Source: Ophiocordyceps camponoti-saundersi (nom. inval.) (Eukaryota > Ascomycota > Sordariomycetes > Hypocreales > Ophiocordycipitaceae). From it: 64,000 nt of DNA. Shown here piece by piece: positions 12,101-22,051 of this stretch (the first letter of the stretch is position 1; each line of letters starts with the position of its first letter). The stretch lies in assembly GCA_003339415.1 (NCBI GenBank), contig PDHQ01000039.1:124001-188000 (forward strand), written 5' to 3'. Position numbers and translations under genes: made by a program. The notes beneath the pieces were generated by a model. That model did not search any database. It saw only the letters and a list, made by a program, of their open reading frames with translations, and was not told where the DNA came from.

Positions 12101-12395
12101 ATCATGAAGATCGATCGCTCGGGATATCGGTCGCCAATGGCGGCCGAGACCGAGGGAAACCACTCGTCGGGATAGCCGTAGAATTCATTCTGAACGATTT
12201 TGCGGTAGTGTAGAGCAAGGCCGACGGCGAGAGCGCTGAGGAAAGCCGCTGCATACAATATCAGTATGGGGTGTCCCGAAGCACAAATCACGAGCGCGAC
12301 TCACCAGAGGCGATGGCTGTATGCGCCCAGCTCACCCACTGGCCGCCAAAGCTAACGACGACGCCAGCGTCCTTGTCCTTGTATCTCGACGCCAT
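9114..12395 (-). CDS. CWH43: Cwh43-type GPI-anchor lipid remodelling protein
   Basis: Predicted 960 aa, close to the 953 aa of yeast Cwh43. There are eight exons: 12395-12305, 12248-12081, 12033-11701, 11654-11528, 11429-11388, 11337-11253, 11200-11155 and 11104-9114. The seven introns of 46-98 nt all have GT...AG ends. The N-terminal 250 residues form a Frag1/DRAM/PGAP2-like membrane region ([24 protein letters not shown]). A multi-pass middle part follows. From about residue 690 there is an exonuclease/endonuclease/phosphatase-like domain ([32 protein letters not shown]) and the conserved tail ending EPRYFN. In yeast, Cwh43 replaces the diacylglycerol part of GPI anchors with ceramide in the ER and affects cell-wall integrity. 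The gene is head-to-head with UTP6. Confidence 0.92.
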
Positions 12396-12484
12396 TGAGG
12401 GGTGAGAAGGAGAATGCGATCAAGCAAACATCCAGTAGAAAAATGAGAGGCGGGTGGAGGAGGGAAAAGAATAGAAAGACAGCT

Positions 12485-12525
<41 letters not shown>

Positions 12526-13165
12526 AACGGAGAGGAAGATAAAGATAGAGAGGAAGACAGGAGAGAGAAAAGGAAAAAGACTGGTAAAGACGGAAACGAA
12601 GGAACAGGGTCGACGGCAAGGGTAGTCTTTGTACGGAGCTGGCGGCGTCGAAGCTGCCCGAGCGTTGAGGAATAATTTGAGATGCTGCTAGCACCCGTCG
12701 ACGATTACTTGAGTGGGGTTCCTTAGGTAAGTCCCTTAGAGTAGAGCAAGTACAGTACAACCAACACCAGCAGCGCCCTGGACCTCTTTATAGCTTTATA
12801 GCAGGCGGCTAACGGGCGCCAATTTCGGGGCTGGGAATTGCAATCAAGCGATGACTACGATGCATAAATTCGATCTGACTCTGATTGGCACTCTGTAAAG
12901 GCCCCTATTATGGGCGTGGACCCAAGACATCGAAACTCTCGTTTGGGGCTCAGTCGATAGCCAAGTGCCTCTACAGGCTACTGTGCAGGTTCCCTGGCGA
13001 GGAGGGTCCAATGACATAACGTGCTCGACCTTACCAATCCAGGCAAGGCTGCGGCAGAGGGTCTGAGAGACAGAAATAGTGGACCGAGAGGAAAAAAAAA
13101 ACTCAGTCCGCTCTACTGAGTGCTCTCTCGTCTTTCAGCCTGGCGAGGACACGACGCGAGCAGTG
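12396..13165. promoter_or_regulatory. divergent promoter interval, CWH43 / UTP6
   Basis: A 770-bp interval containing a long GA microsatellite near CWH43 and otherwise unremarkable sequence. It should carry both promoters. The open frame across it on the minus strand is a serine/leucine translation of the CT repeat and is rejected. Confidence 0.5.
12486..12525 (+). repeat. (GA)n microsatellite
   Basis: About 18 GA units with a CAG interruption, in the CWH43 5' leader region. Confidence 0.8.
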
Positions 13166-14428
13166 ATGGCAGGCGTCGCCGAGAAGGCGAGGTTCTACCT
13201 TGAGCGATCAGTTCCGCAGCTTCGAGAGTGGGAGGAAAAGGGAATCTTCTCAAAGGCGAGTCCTTTGCGCTGCGTATCCGACCATAGCTGTTAGCTGATG
13301 CGCCGCGCCCATGTCTAGGACGAAATCCGTACCATTGTCCAGAAGCGCAATGACTTCGAGCACAGGGTCTTGTCTCCCGGTAATAAACCTTCCGAGTGGT
13401 CATCCTACGCCAAATGGGAGCAGTCGCTCGAAACGCTCCGAACCAAACGATGCAAGCGACTGAAAATACGTCAAATGAATTCGGCTTATGCCGGTCAGAG
13501 CCGTGTAATGACCATATACGAGCGATCTGTCAATAAACATCCATCGAGTGGCGAGCTGTGGTACGAATATCTGGCGTACTTGGCCGCCATCAAAGCAACA
13601 AAGCGATGGCGGAAGACCATGACCAGTGCCCTTCGCATGAGGCCGACTGACTCCGACCTTTGGATCGTGGCCGGCCGTCGATCAGCGCAAAACGGAGACA
13701 TGGCGTCGGCGAGAAGCTTCTTCATGCGGGGATGCCGCTTCTGCGCAAAGAACTGTAACCTATGGCTCGAGTATGCTCGGTGTGAGATGCAGTGGTTGGC
13801 CAAGGTGGACAAGCGAAAGGCTGCGCAGAAGAACGACCCGTTGCGGTCGGACAGAGCGGACGATCATGACGAGCTACGCCTGTTGGAGAGCGACGACGAC
13901 GACGACGACGACGACAGCCAACCAGGAGGTGGACTGCCCGAGACCTCAAATTTGCAACCCGACGTCATCGACAAGCAGTCCCGTCAAGTGCTTGAATCCA
14001 ATCCCGCCATGGACGGGGCTATTCCCATGTCCATTTTCGACATATCACAGAAACAGGCTTTTTTCGATGCGGAATTTGCAGAAATTTTCTTCACTCTCAT
14101 TGCGTCCTTTCGAAACGTGTCTGTTCAGCCAAAGATATCCCAACATATTTTGGCCAGCTTGGATGGATTGTTTCCGAATCACCCGTCGACTTGTAGCTGC
14201 CATATTCGGCAGCCCATATTGGGCACAAGTCCTCACACCGCCGAGTTTCCCCGGAACTTAAGAGATGTCCTCGTTCGCTTGTCAGAACAGCTAAAGTTAA
14301 CAACGGACCGTCCAGCTCTAATTCAAAAGACCATGGCCTGGATGGACGAGTATCTTGCGTTGGACGATCTGGACCAGGGTATCAGGACAGTGCTTGAACG
14401 CACTAAGGGCAAATTAGCAGATTTATGA
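13166..14428 (+). CDS. UTP6: U3 snoRNP-associated protein Utp6 (HAT repeats)
   Basis: Predicted 399 aa in two exons, 13166-13255 and 13319-14428. It starts MAGVAEKARFYLERSVPQL, the typical Utp6 N-terminus. Across the junction it reads EKGIFSK then DEIRTIVQKRNDFEHRV, matching the family without insertion. HAT repeats follow (YERSVNKHPSSGELWYEYLAYL, split here as YERSVNKHP and ELWYEYL; LWLEYARCEM). An acidic run of eight Asp lies near residues 221-228. Utp6 belongs to the UTP-B part of the small-subunit processome and acts in 18S rRNA maturation in the nucleolus. The best splice junction uses a GC donor (AAG then GCGAGT) with a CTAG acceptor. The only in-frame GT alternative, at 13274, would insert six residues (ASPLRC). 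Confidence 0.9.
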
Positions 14429-15276
14429 CGCATCTATTCCGTTCAAGGAAGACGGCGCGGCACTAGGACTATTTCTGCCGTTGACCCTTATTTTCCTTTT
14501 CGTGGCCGCCTCTCAGCACAGATGTACTAAAAGAGTATCCGTAGCCTTTACTAGGTAGGTGTATTTAGGGTTTTGACTTGTGAGGGGGAAGGTTTCGAGG
14601 GAGACGGCCGGCCGATGCTCATAATCACAGTGCCTCTTGAAGCATACCGAGGGAAGTACCCATGATGCCAATGCACAGTCTATATTGTCCACAAAATAGG
14701 GGAATAAATAATCAGGAGCTAAGCTGCAATGAGCCCAGCCCTGTGCTCTTTGTGCTGGGCCCTTGAAGCCATACAAACACGGTATGAGTGTATGTACATA
14801 TACCAGGGAGCGGGGCACGTGATGCCGGACCCTGTATGTCCGTAGACGGGAAACGAGACAGAAGACAGACACATACCTCATGTATCCGTACATGTACATA
14901 CACACATGCAGAAAATAGCGAGAGACTCGTCTCGCGTGGCTGCGGTGTGCTGTAACCGTCAGTCTCACCTAGGCTGCATCGCGAGTCGAATCGAAATCGA
15001 CCGGGGTGCCACCTGACATCTGGCGGGCGTCGGCGGCACGAAGGGGCTTGAGTGTTGGGTGGCGGCGGTCGTTTAAGAGGGGGCAACAAGGGCTTCAGAC
15101 GGACGCATACGAAAAGCAGCTCGTCGTCCTCGCGGACCCAAAAAGGGGGGGCTCGGCCGGTGGTAAGGTTCGCAGTGGTGTGGCTGCTTGGCGAGAGTTG
15201 GTCGATATGGAGCGGAGCGAAAAGAAAAACAAATAAAGACAGAGAGGAAAGGCCACAAACACTGTTGCGGTAGCGA

Positions 15277-15312
15277 ATGTATGTATGTGTGTATGTGTGT
15301 GTGTGTGTGTGT
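15277..15312 (+). repeat. (TG)n/(TATG)n microsatellite
   Basis: ATGT and GT units in tandem. Confidence 0.75.
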
Positions 15313-16913
15313 CTTTGCCTGGTGTTAATGCGAAGCCCAACCTCTTCAGGCTTTTGCCTCTCATCGTTGCTCGAAATGGCGGCACACGCAGGTCGAGGTC
15401 GGCCCGGGCCGGGCCAGCGCAGCAGCAGCCCTCAGACAGTCGAGCCCGTCAGGTCCGTCACATAAACTCCCACCCTTCCCCCCTTGTTTTTTCCTTTCCC
15501 GTTCTCTTTTCTCTCTCTTCTCTTATCATACCCTTTTTCTTCCCGCGTCATTCGGCTTCTGTCACGACATGGGCGCTGTCGTGTGCGATATCTCCTGCAA
15601 CCAGCACTTATACACACATACACCGCCAGCAGCAGACGGCACCAACTTCCGGCCGCAATTCACAAGACCAACAGTTGCCACAGCACAAACAATCGCACGA
15701 ATTCTTCAAGTTTCTTCCCAATTTCCAAGCGAAGAGCGCGAGAGGATGAAGAAAGAATCAATACAAACGGCGGCGGCGATCGGTTCGGCGTGGAGAAAAA
15801 AAAAACACTCCTCGACTCTCACTCCTCGGGCGACGAGCGGCCAGCGACAGAGGTCTGCTTCCATCCGGAATGCCGTGGCCAGACAGCGTGACACGAATGA
15901 CGAAGAGCCTTGATTTCCAGCCACGCAATACGAATCTATTGCCACTTGTCTTGACCTCCTGTCCTGTCAGCCCACGATCAATCCGCCCGCAGTAGGGCCC
16001 GACGCTTGTCCTGAGTTAATGGTGGGGTCATGCCGACGCTGCAACCTCGCAGGCCTCGTCGACGCACAAGGGCCGAAGCGGAGGGCGCAAAAACTACTGG
16101 GTCAGCATCTTTGGGCTTGCGAATAAACGCTGGATATCTTGCTGGTCATGACGCTTCTTTGTCGGACGAAAAGCGCGAAAGCGGGGACGTGGACCCGGGA
16201 CAGTGTGAGACCTCATTTTTTCCCCCCTCTCTTCGACGTCGGCATGAGCTGTCTCCTTCAGTCAGTCACCAACTCACCCTCGCAGCAGCCCGGCATCAAG
16301 GCTCTATCGAACCCGGCGTTGCAGTGACCGGGCGACACAAGATCCGTGCCGATTGGCCTCTTTTGATAAGCCGCCAATTCCCGGTCTTCTCGTGCCTGCT
16401 AGCCGAAACGCCTCTTCGACGCGCATGGGCCTAACAATCTCAGCCCCACCGCCTACAACCGCTCTATTCGATGCTCCTGATTGGTGCGGTGCGACCACAG
16501 CTAGGCCGCTTCGGGCGCGGCATTCGCCTGTGTACATATATATGTACACGGTACGGATACATACAGTTTACAAACACTCAGTGCGCAGGACGGCAATTTT
16601 TTTTTTGCTTGAGTCAGCCCGGACATTAGGTAAGATGGGCCATCACCGAGCGTCACTCGCTCAACTTCGGCTTTGGTTGCCTCACTTCCACGTATTACGC
16701 TCGCCCGTATCCGACGCCGTACCCCTGGCCGCCGACCAAAGAGTTTCATCTCGCGCGCGGTCGTCACGCGCCGACCCTCCTCTCCGCTCTGCTCACCGCG
16801 TCCCCCGTCAGCGTTTCCCGGCGGGCGTTGAGGTGGTCCCGACAGCTACCGGCTGGCAGGCGCCGCACGAATTTTTCTCCCTCGCTAGATACTACCGGTT
16901 GCTTCCGCCCGCG

Positions 16914-17468
16914 CCCCCCCCCCTTCCCCGGGCCCCCTCCCTAATTCCCTCCTTCCTCCCCCCCTCCCCTCGTGCTGCTCTGTACGCCAGAGCTGAGGCG
17001 AGTGGCGCCCCCCCTCTCTCTCCGAAAGCCCCCTTCTGCGGCGCGCGCCCTCTCCACCACTGGCTCCCTTCCATCCCTTCCAGGCCCTGAGGTGAGATAG
17101 TCCTTCCCATTTCTTCTCCTCCTACCGCGCTCCCTTCCCGTGGCCTGCGCCCGGTCGCTGGCCGGCCTGGCGCTGTTCCCTTACCAAGCAACCCCCCCCC
17201 CCCCGCCCGACCGCCGTCTGCTTCGTATGTACTGTGCCCGGCTGCTCAGCGCCATGACGGCCCGCAGGTACCCCCCCCCCCCCCTTCTGGACTCCCCTCG
17301 AGTCCGCTGCGCTGTCTGTTGTCTGCCCGCCAAACAGCCCCCCCGCTCTCCCTCCCCCCCAGCGCGCTCCTGGTGCCCCAGCACCCTCGCTGGCGCCTTT
17401 CCAGCGTCCGCCGTGCGCACACATCCATACCTTTTGCTTTGTGCACCTACACGCTCCCCCCCCCCCCC
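16914..17468 (+). repeat. cluster of poly-C runs
   Basis: Uninterrupted C runs of about 10, 13, 14, 7 and 13 bases lie at 16914, 17192, 17271, 17338 and 17456, with many shorter ones between. All sit within 710 bp before the SWI1 start codon. Confidence 0.8.
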
Positions 17469-17624
17469 AGAAAAAATCGCGACGCGCCTCGGTCCTATCG
17501 CCACCCTCCGCGCGTGCCACGTCTTCATTGCCCCTTGCATTTTTTCTTCGTTATTCAATGGGACGCTCGTCGTGTGCCTGCTGATCGCTGACGTCGTCGC
17601 GCGCAGCCTGTCGGGCTCGACGCC

Positions 17625-20600
17625 ATGAGCGCCTGGATGAACGACGCAGTCTCGAGCCACAACGGAAATAGCTTCCCGCACATGACCGACCCAAACGCCA
17701 TGATGGACCCGTCTGCCCTTATATCCAGTACAGCTCAATTCAACCAAAATCAGTTTGCGAACCAGCCGTCGCAGCAGCAGATGGCCGGCATGCAAAATGG
17801 CCCCATGCGCCACGGCTCGCCTGCCGCCGCCTACCAAGCCCAGGGTCAGGGCCAAAGCATTAACCCCAACTATCAGACAACATCCGTCGTCCCCTCAAAA
17901 CGGCCTCGCCCACGCGAAGACAGCATCGGTGCTTCTCCGAGGCCAAATCCGAACATGCTGCCTCCGTCACGATCAGAAACGCCGCAGCAGCAAAGCTTCG
18001 CCGGCTTTCAGCCACAACAGAACCCTAGCCAGTATCCTCATCTCCATCCTAACGGCTCCGCCAACGCGAGCCCCTCGCCCATCATGGGTAATCAGATGCG
18101 CCCCGTTGGCGTTCCTCAACGAGTGGCCACAGCCTCACCTCACCCTTACTCCCCGGGCGCCCAGCAGTTCGGCTCGCAGACGTCGCCCGTGCCCTCCGAA
18201 CACGGTACCCCTCAACCGAACACGTACATGCAGCCCATGCCCCCCGGCTACAACCCCGGTTTCGTGCCGTCGCCGTCGAACCCTCGGCCCTTACCGAACC
18301 CGAACGCGATGGCCAGCGGGGCCCAGATGATGCCGCAACAGATGGGTCAAGTGCCGCAGCATCTTGGTCACATGCCTCCCAATATGTACCCACAACAGCA
18401 GCAGCAACAACCGCCGCCACCGCCGCCTCAGGGGCAGCAGGGACAGCAGGGACAGCCGCAACAGCGGCCGCCAAATATGACGGATCAGCACAAGATGGCA
18501 ACATATCAGATGCGGCTCCAACAACAGCTCCAGGGGAACATGCAGATGCAGGCACAAATGCAAGCACAGAATATGGGACGGGGAGCTATCTCCAAGCAGC
18601 AGATGCCCGGCGTTCCTAACGGCCAAGCGCCCCAAAGCGGCATGCGACCGCAACCTCGGCAGATGGCCAACATCAACCCGGAACACTTCATGAAGAACCT
18701 CACAGCGCTGATGAATGCCAAAGGGCTTCCTCTCGATCCCAGCCCTGTCATCTGCGATCGACCAATACCTCTCGTTTACCTGTTCCAGATTGTACAATCT
18801 AGGGGAGGCTACAAGGCGGTGACGGCGGCTAACGGATGGCTTTACGTCGCCCAAGCCCTTGGGCTCCCTCTGCACATACCGACGATAGCGCCGACGCTGA
18901 AGCAGGTCTATGAGCGTAACTTGCAAAAATTCGAAGAGGTTTGGGCGGCCCAGCAGAAGCAGAGGCTACAGCAGGGCCCTGGCATGGTTGGCCAGGGTGC
19001 GCCGCAGAAACACATGCCGCCTGCCATTGGTCAAGGACATTTGCATCCGGGGCAGCACCCACAGATGACGCCGCAGCAGCCTGCGAAACCCGGACAGCCC
19101 GCCGTGAATGGCTTCCCTGGGCCCCAGCCTCAGCAGCCTGGCATGGGTTCCACTCCTGCCAGGAACAATCTGACTGTCGGGATGGAAGGCCCCCCGGCCA
19201 TGGACTTCTCGGCGCAGTCGCCTGTGCATCAAAGGCCGCCGAGCATTTCCGTGAGTCAGGGCGAGGGTGTAGCATCCGAACCTTTCTTCTACACCACCGC
19301 CTCAGACCAGGCAATGCTGCGGCACCACGAAATGTCCGACGAATACTCACCGTGCTCGCGAGAACTGTCAACATACGGCGGCTTAGATATGCAAGTGACC
19401 AATATGCTAGGAATGGAGCTGGACAGGTGGAGCCCGTTCGTTCCGTCGGTGCACGATCTCGGTAACATCGACATACATGCCCTGACGCGAAGCCTTCAGA
19501 GCGGAATACACGGCGAAGTCCGACTGGCTTTGGATACGCTGGCCGCCGTTTCGTCGTCGCCCAGTCAGTTGCACTCCATGCAGCTGAGATATTGCGACGA
19601 CTTGATCGACGTGCTTCTAGACTGCGCCGATCATCAGCTGGACCTATTAGCCGAGCACACGGTGGAGGAGTCGGACGAGATCTTGCTCCAGCCGTACGAA
19701 GACGTCGTTCGAGCGTGTCGGCTCGAGCGATGGGCCATCAAGGAGGTTCCGCCTTTCGGTAGCACCGAGCACGACCTGGACCGCGCCGTGGACAAGCTAA
19801 TTTGCATCACGACCATCCTGCGCAACTTCTCCTTTCCCGGCGAGCAAAACGACAATCACAACTTTTTGTCGGATGAGTCCGTTATCAAGATGCTAAGCGT
19901 CGTCATCCGCTACCTTGGCACCCGCACCATGTTGCTCCGCACACACCGCAACACGTTGGATTTCATGAAGGACGTCGTCATCCTGTTGTCGAACATCGCG
20001 GGCTCTGTGGAGTTGCCGGGACGGGAGCAAGCACTTTGCTTCCTGCATTTCCTGCTGGCGTTCGCCCCGACGCCTGGCCCGACCAGCACAGATGATACCC
20101 TCTTCTTTCCGCCGTACGAACCAGACCTTCACACCTACACCCCGCACGCTGTCGACGCTCTCGCCAAGCTCCTGGCCAGAGACGAGCCGAATCGGGGCCT
20201 GTATCGAGCCATCTTTGCCGCCGACGCCAACGGCTGTCCCGCGTCGGAACTGCTCACCCGGACATTCGCCATGGCAATATCGCCCATCCTTGACAAACCA
20301 GACCAGCCTCACCGGCTCACGACAGTTCCTTCACGTATCGAGCAACGAAAGCCGTTCCTGATGCAGGGTTTTCTCGTGGCGGAGATTCTAGCTTCGTTGG
20401 CGCCCGGTGCGGAGTCTGGAATTGCTCAGAGCTGGCTGGCGTCGGGCAGCGGCCTTGCGCAGAATCTGTACCGGCTGATTCAGGAGCTGAGCGTTATGTA
20501 CGAGAGGCCACAGGTGGTGAACCGGCATGCGGGTCGGATGCATCCGACCCGTGACCCGGAGTTGGTCTACATCGTCGTCGTCGCGGTCTCACTTCTCAAG

Positions 20601-20771
20601 AGATTGGTGGATAAGGCCGGCGACCCAAGCAGCCCGGATGGTGCAGTGCCAGGAGACTTGTTACCGCATCAGCAGCTGCTAGTCAATGCATTGACCATGC
20701 AATCCCCAGACTGGACGAAGGAAGGGATGCTCCTGCAGCTGACGTCCATATTCAAGCATTGCCAAACATAG
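17625..20771 (+). CDS. SWI1: SWI/SNF chromatin-remodelling subunit Swi1 (ARID domain)
   Basis: Single exon, 1048 aa. Residues 1-340 are disordered and rich in Gln, Pro, Asn, Met and Gly, with runs such as QQQQQQPPPPPP. An ARID/BRIGHT DNA-binding domain follows at about residues 345-445 (FMKNLTALMNAKGLPL, VQSRGGYKAVTAANGW, YERNLQKFEEVW). The C-terminal half (about 620-1048) is a conserved helical region typical of Swi1/BAF250-type subunits (IRYLGTRTMLLRTHRNTLDF). In yeast, Swi1 is an accessory subunit that helps target the Snf2 ATPase to promoters, and its Gln/Asn-rich N-terminus can form a prion. Orthology is inferred from domain order. The first ATG of the frame follows an unusually C-rich leader. 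Confidence 0.9.
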   Translation: MSAWMNDAVSSHNGNSFPHMTDPNAMMDPSALISSTAQFNQNQFANQPSQQQMAGMQNGPMRHGSPAAAYQAQGQGQSINPNYQTTSVVPSKRPRPREDSIGASPRPNPNMLPPSRSETPQQQSFAGFQPQQNPSQYPHLHPNGSANASPSPIMGNQMRPVGVPQRVATASPHPYSPGAQQFGSQTSPVPSEHGTPQPNTYMQPMPPGYNPGFVPSPSNPRPLPNPNAMASGAQMMPQQMGQVPQHLGHMPPNMYPQQQQQQPPPPPPQGQQGQQGQPQQRPPNMTDQHKMATYQMRLQQQLQGNMQMQAQMQAQNMGRGAISKQQMPGVPNGQAPQSGMRPQPRQMANINPEHFMKNLTALMNAKGLPLDPSPVICDRPIPLVYLFQIVQSRGGYKAVTAANGWLYVAQALGLPLHIPTIAPTLKQVYERNLQKFEEVWAAQQKQRLQQGPGMVGQGAPQKHMPPAIGQGHLHPGQHPQMTPQQPAKPGQPAVNGFPGPQPQQPGMGSTPARNNLTVGMEGPPAMDFSAQSPVHQRPPSISVSQGEGVASEPFFYTTASDQAMLRHHEMSDEYSPCSRELSTYGGLDMQVTNMLGMELDRWSPFVPSVHDLGNIDIHALTRSLQSGIHGEVRLALDTLAAVSSSPSQLHSMQLRYCDDLIDVLLDCADHQLDLLAEHTVEESDEILLQPYEDVVRACRLERWAIKEVPPFGSTEHDLDRAVDKLICITTILRNFSFPGEQNDNHNFLSDESVIKMLSVVIRYLGTRTMLLRTHRNTLDFMKDVVILLSNIAGSVELPGREQALCFLHFLLAFAPTPGPTSTDDTLFFPPYEPDLHTYTPHAVDALAKLLARDEPNRGLYRAIFAADANGCPASELLTRTFAMAISPILDKPDQPHRLTTVPSRIEQRKPFLMQGFLVAEILASLAPGAESGIAQSWLASGSGLAQNLYRLIQELSVMYERPQVVNRHAGRMHPTRDPELVYIVVVAVSLLKRLVDKAGDPSSPDGAVPGDLLPHQQLLVNALTMQSPDWTKEGMLLQLTSIFKHCQT

Positions 20772-21072
20772 GCTGCTGATGTGGTTCATGGCCTACAGGG
20801 ACTGTAACTCTCGCGGTCACTCTCTATTCGAGCTCCTCTGGGTTCTACACGGTTATTGTGCATTATGTGACGGCGCTTGGATAGATTTTGCATGGGCGTC
20901 TCAGAGCTTAGGTTACGCTCGAGACGTGGTGTATATCTGTGTAGGACAGCGAGACACACATATTTCTCAAACCTGACGTGAAGAATGGAAGGCCGACAAG
21001 AATGTAGTCTTGAGAGGCGTCTTCACATTTCCCTCTCCGTTAGATGGTGATGCAAGCATTGTTGTCAACAGT
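20772..21072. other. convergent 3' flanks of SWI1 and mL49
   Basis: 301 bp. Nothing is recognised beyond expected 3' UTRs. Confidence 0.4.
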
Positions 21073-21794
21073 TCAGAAACCCTGTTCGGTCATCCACGCC
21101 TTGGCTTTGCTGCGCCAGTCGCCCTGGTGAGATGAACTGTTAGCTCTGGAGCAAAGGTCAGAGATACTTGAATTACCTTCAATCTCACGAATCCTGTTAC
21201 GGGATTGATTGTAATGTGTTCCTGGTCGATGTTCAAGGCTTTGGAAAGGTCTATTGTGAATTGATTGGTGTCTCCTTCAATTTTCTTGATTTCGGTTCTC
21301 ATCTTCGTGGCCGGTCGATAGACGGGCAGTTCCCCTGAATGAGTGCGGCGGACGAAATAGGGAAGATCTTTCTCAACGGGGTTTGGCGGAGCATCGGACG
21401 TGAGATTTTCCTGATCGTAGGCCCTATCACAGGGCGAGGAGCCTGTTGGAGGGGACGGGGATGGAGAAGAGGCTGTTTCTGGAGGAGGGCTGGTCTGTGG
21501 AGGAGAACTGGTCTGTGGGGGAGAGCTGATCTCTGAAGAAGAGCTGATCTCTGGAGAAGGGTTGATGTTTTTAGAAGAGCTGATGTATCTGGGAGGGCTG
21601 CTATCCTTGGATGAGCCAGTATTTTTTGAAGAGCTGGTGTCCTTCAAAGAGCCGACGTTTTGGGAAGAGCTGGTGTTTCGTAGACTATTGAAGGATATAA
21701 TAGTCGAGCGCCAAGGTAACTGCAGAGTCTTTGGCTGATGGACAGAGAACACAGCTTGAGGTCGGAAGAGAGTCGAAAGGGAGGATCGTATCAT
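21073..21794 (-). CDS. IMG2: mitochondrial large-subunit ribosomal protein mL49 (Img2)
   Basis: Predicted 222 aa in two exons (21794-21177 and 21123-21073) separated by a 53-nt intron. The intron has a GCTAAC branch site. The N-terminus is basic and mitochondrial-targeting-like (MIRSSLSTLFRPQ). Residues about 40-115 are a Ser/Pro-rich stretch of short repeats (SSSKN, SSPPQT). The Img2 domain then runs to the end: LPYFVRRTHSGELPVYR, IKKIEGDTNQFTIDL, INPVTGFVRLK, and after splicing GDWRSKAKAWMTEQGF. Img2 is needed for mitochondrial genome integrity in yeast and belongs to the mitoribosomal large subunit. The repeat linker is longer than I would expect for the family. Only 257 bp separate its start from that of eIF3e. 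Confidence 0.88.
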
Positions 21795-22051
21795 GGCGAC
21801 TGAAGGCGTAGGTAGTCACAGTTGTTACTGCAATCCTCGTCGAAAGAGAAGCGGTTCACACTTTTCTGTGCCTCATTGCATCAAGATTCAGAGATCCTTG
21901 ATAGAGTAAAAGTCACCTGACAGATGAGACGGCAAAAGTCCGGATGATGCTACAGAAAGAAAAACCCCCCACACTTATTTTCTTCGGGGCTGTAATTTAT
22001 ACCACAGACACAGAAACACACCAACCCGGCAAGGAATCGTCGCAGCCCACG
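21795..22051. promoter_or_regulatory. compact bidirectional promoter, mL49 / eIF3e
   Basis: 257 bp between divergent start codons. Two ATGs at 21944 and 21947 lie in frame upstream of the chosen eIF3e start. They are treated as leader sequence because the family similarity starts downstream. Confidence 0.6.

Larger units (their letters stand above)
14429..17624. other. 3.2 kb without a recognisable gene, upstream of SWI1
   Basis: Many open frames of 60-245 codons occur here on both strands. They overlap each other, are of odd composition (Pro/Arg/Ser) and resemble nothing I recognise. Visible content: a GT microsatellite at 15277-15312, a 20-bp AT-rich palindrome at 16530-16549, and a cluster of long C runs from 16914 to 17468. 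A long, possibly spliced 5' leader for SWI1 is the simplest explanation. A noncoding RNA or a fast-evolving gene is not excluded. Confidence 0.45.

Noticed and set aside
12332..12760. 142-codon Ser/Leu-rich minus frame
   Set aside because: Created by the CT microsatellite. Its lower end overlaps exon 1 of CWH43 in another frame.
15285..15891. Frames of 154 and 135 codons before SWI1
   Set aside because: Overlapping low-complexity frames beginning in a GT repeat; no domain or splice pattern.
16353..17090. 245-codon plus-strand frame
   Set aside because: Pro/Arg/Ser composition caused by C-rich DNA; it ends among poly-C runs. Possible leader, not a supported gene.
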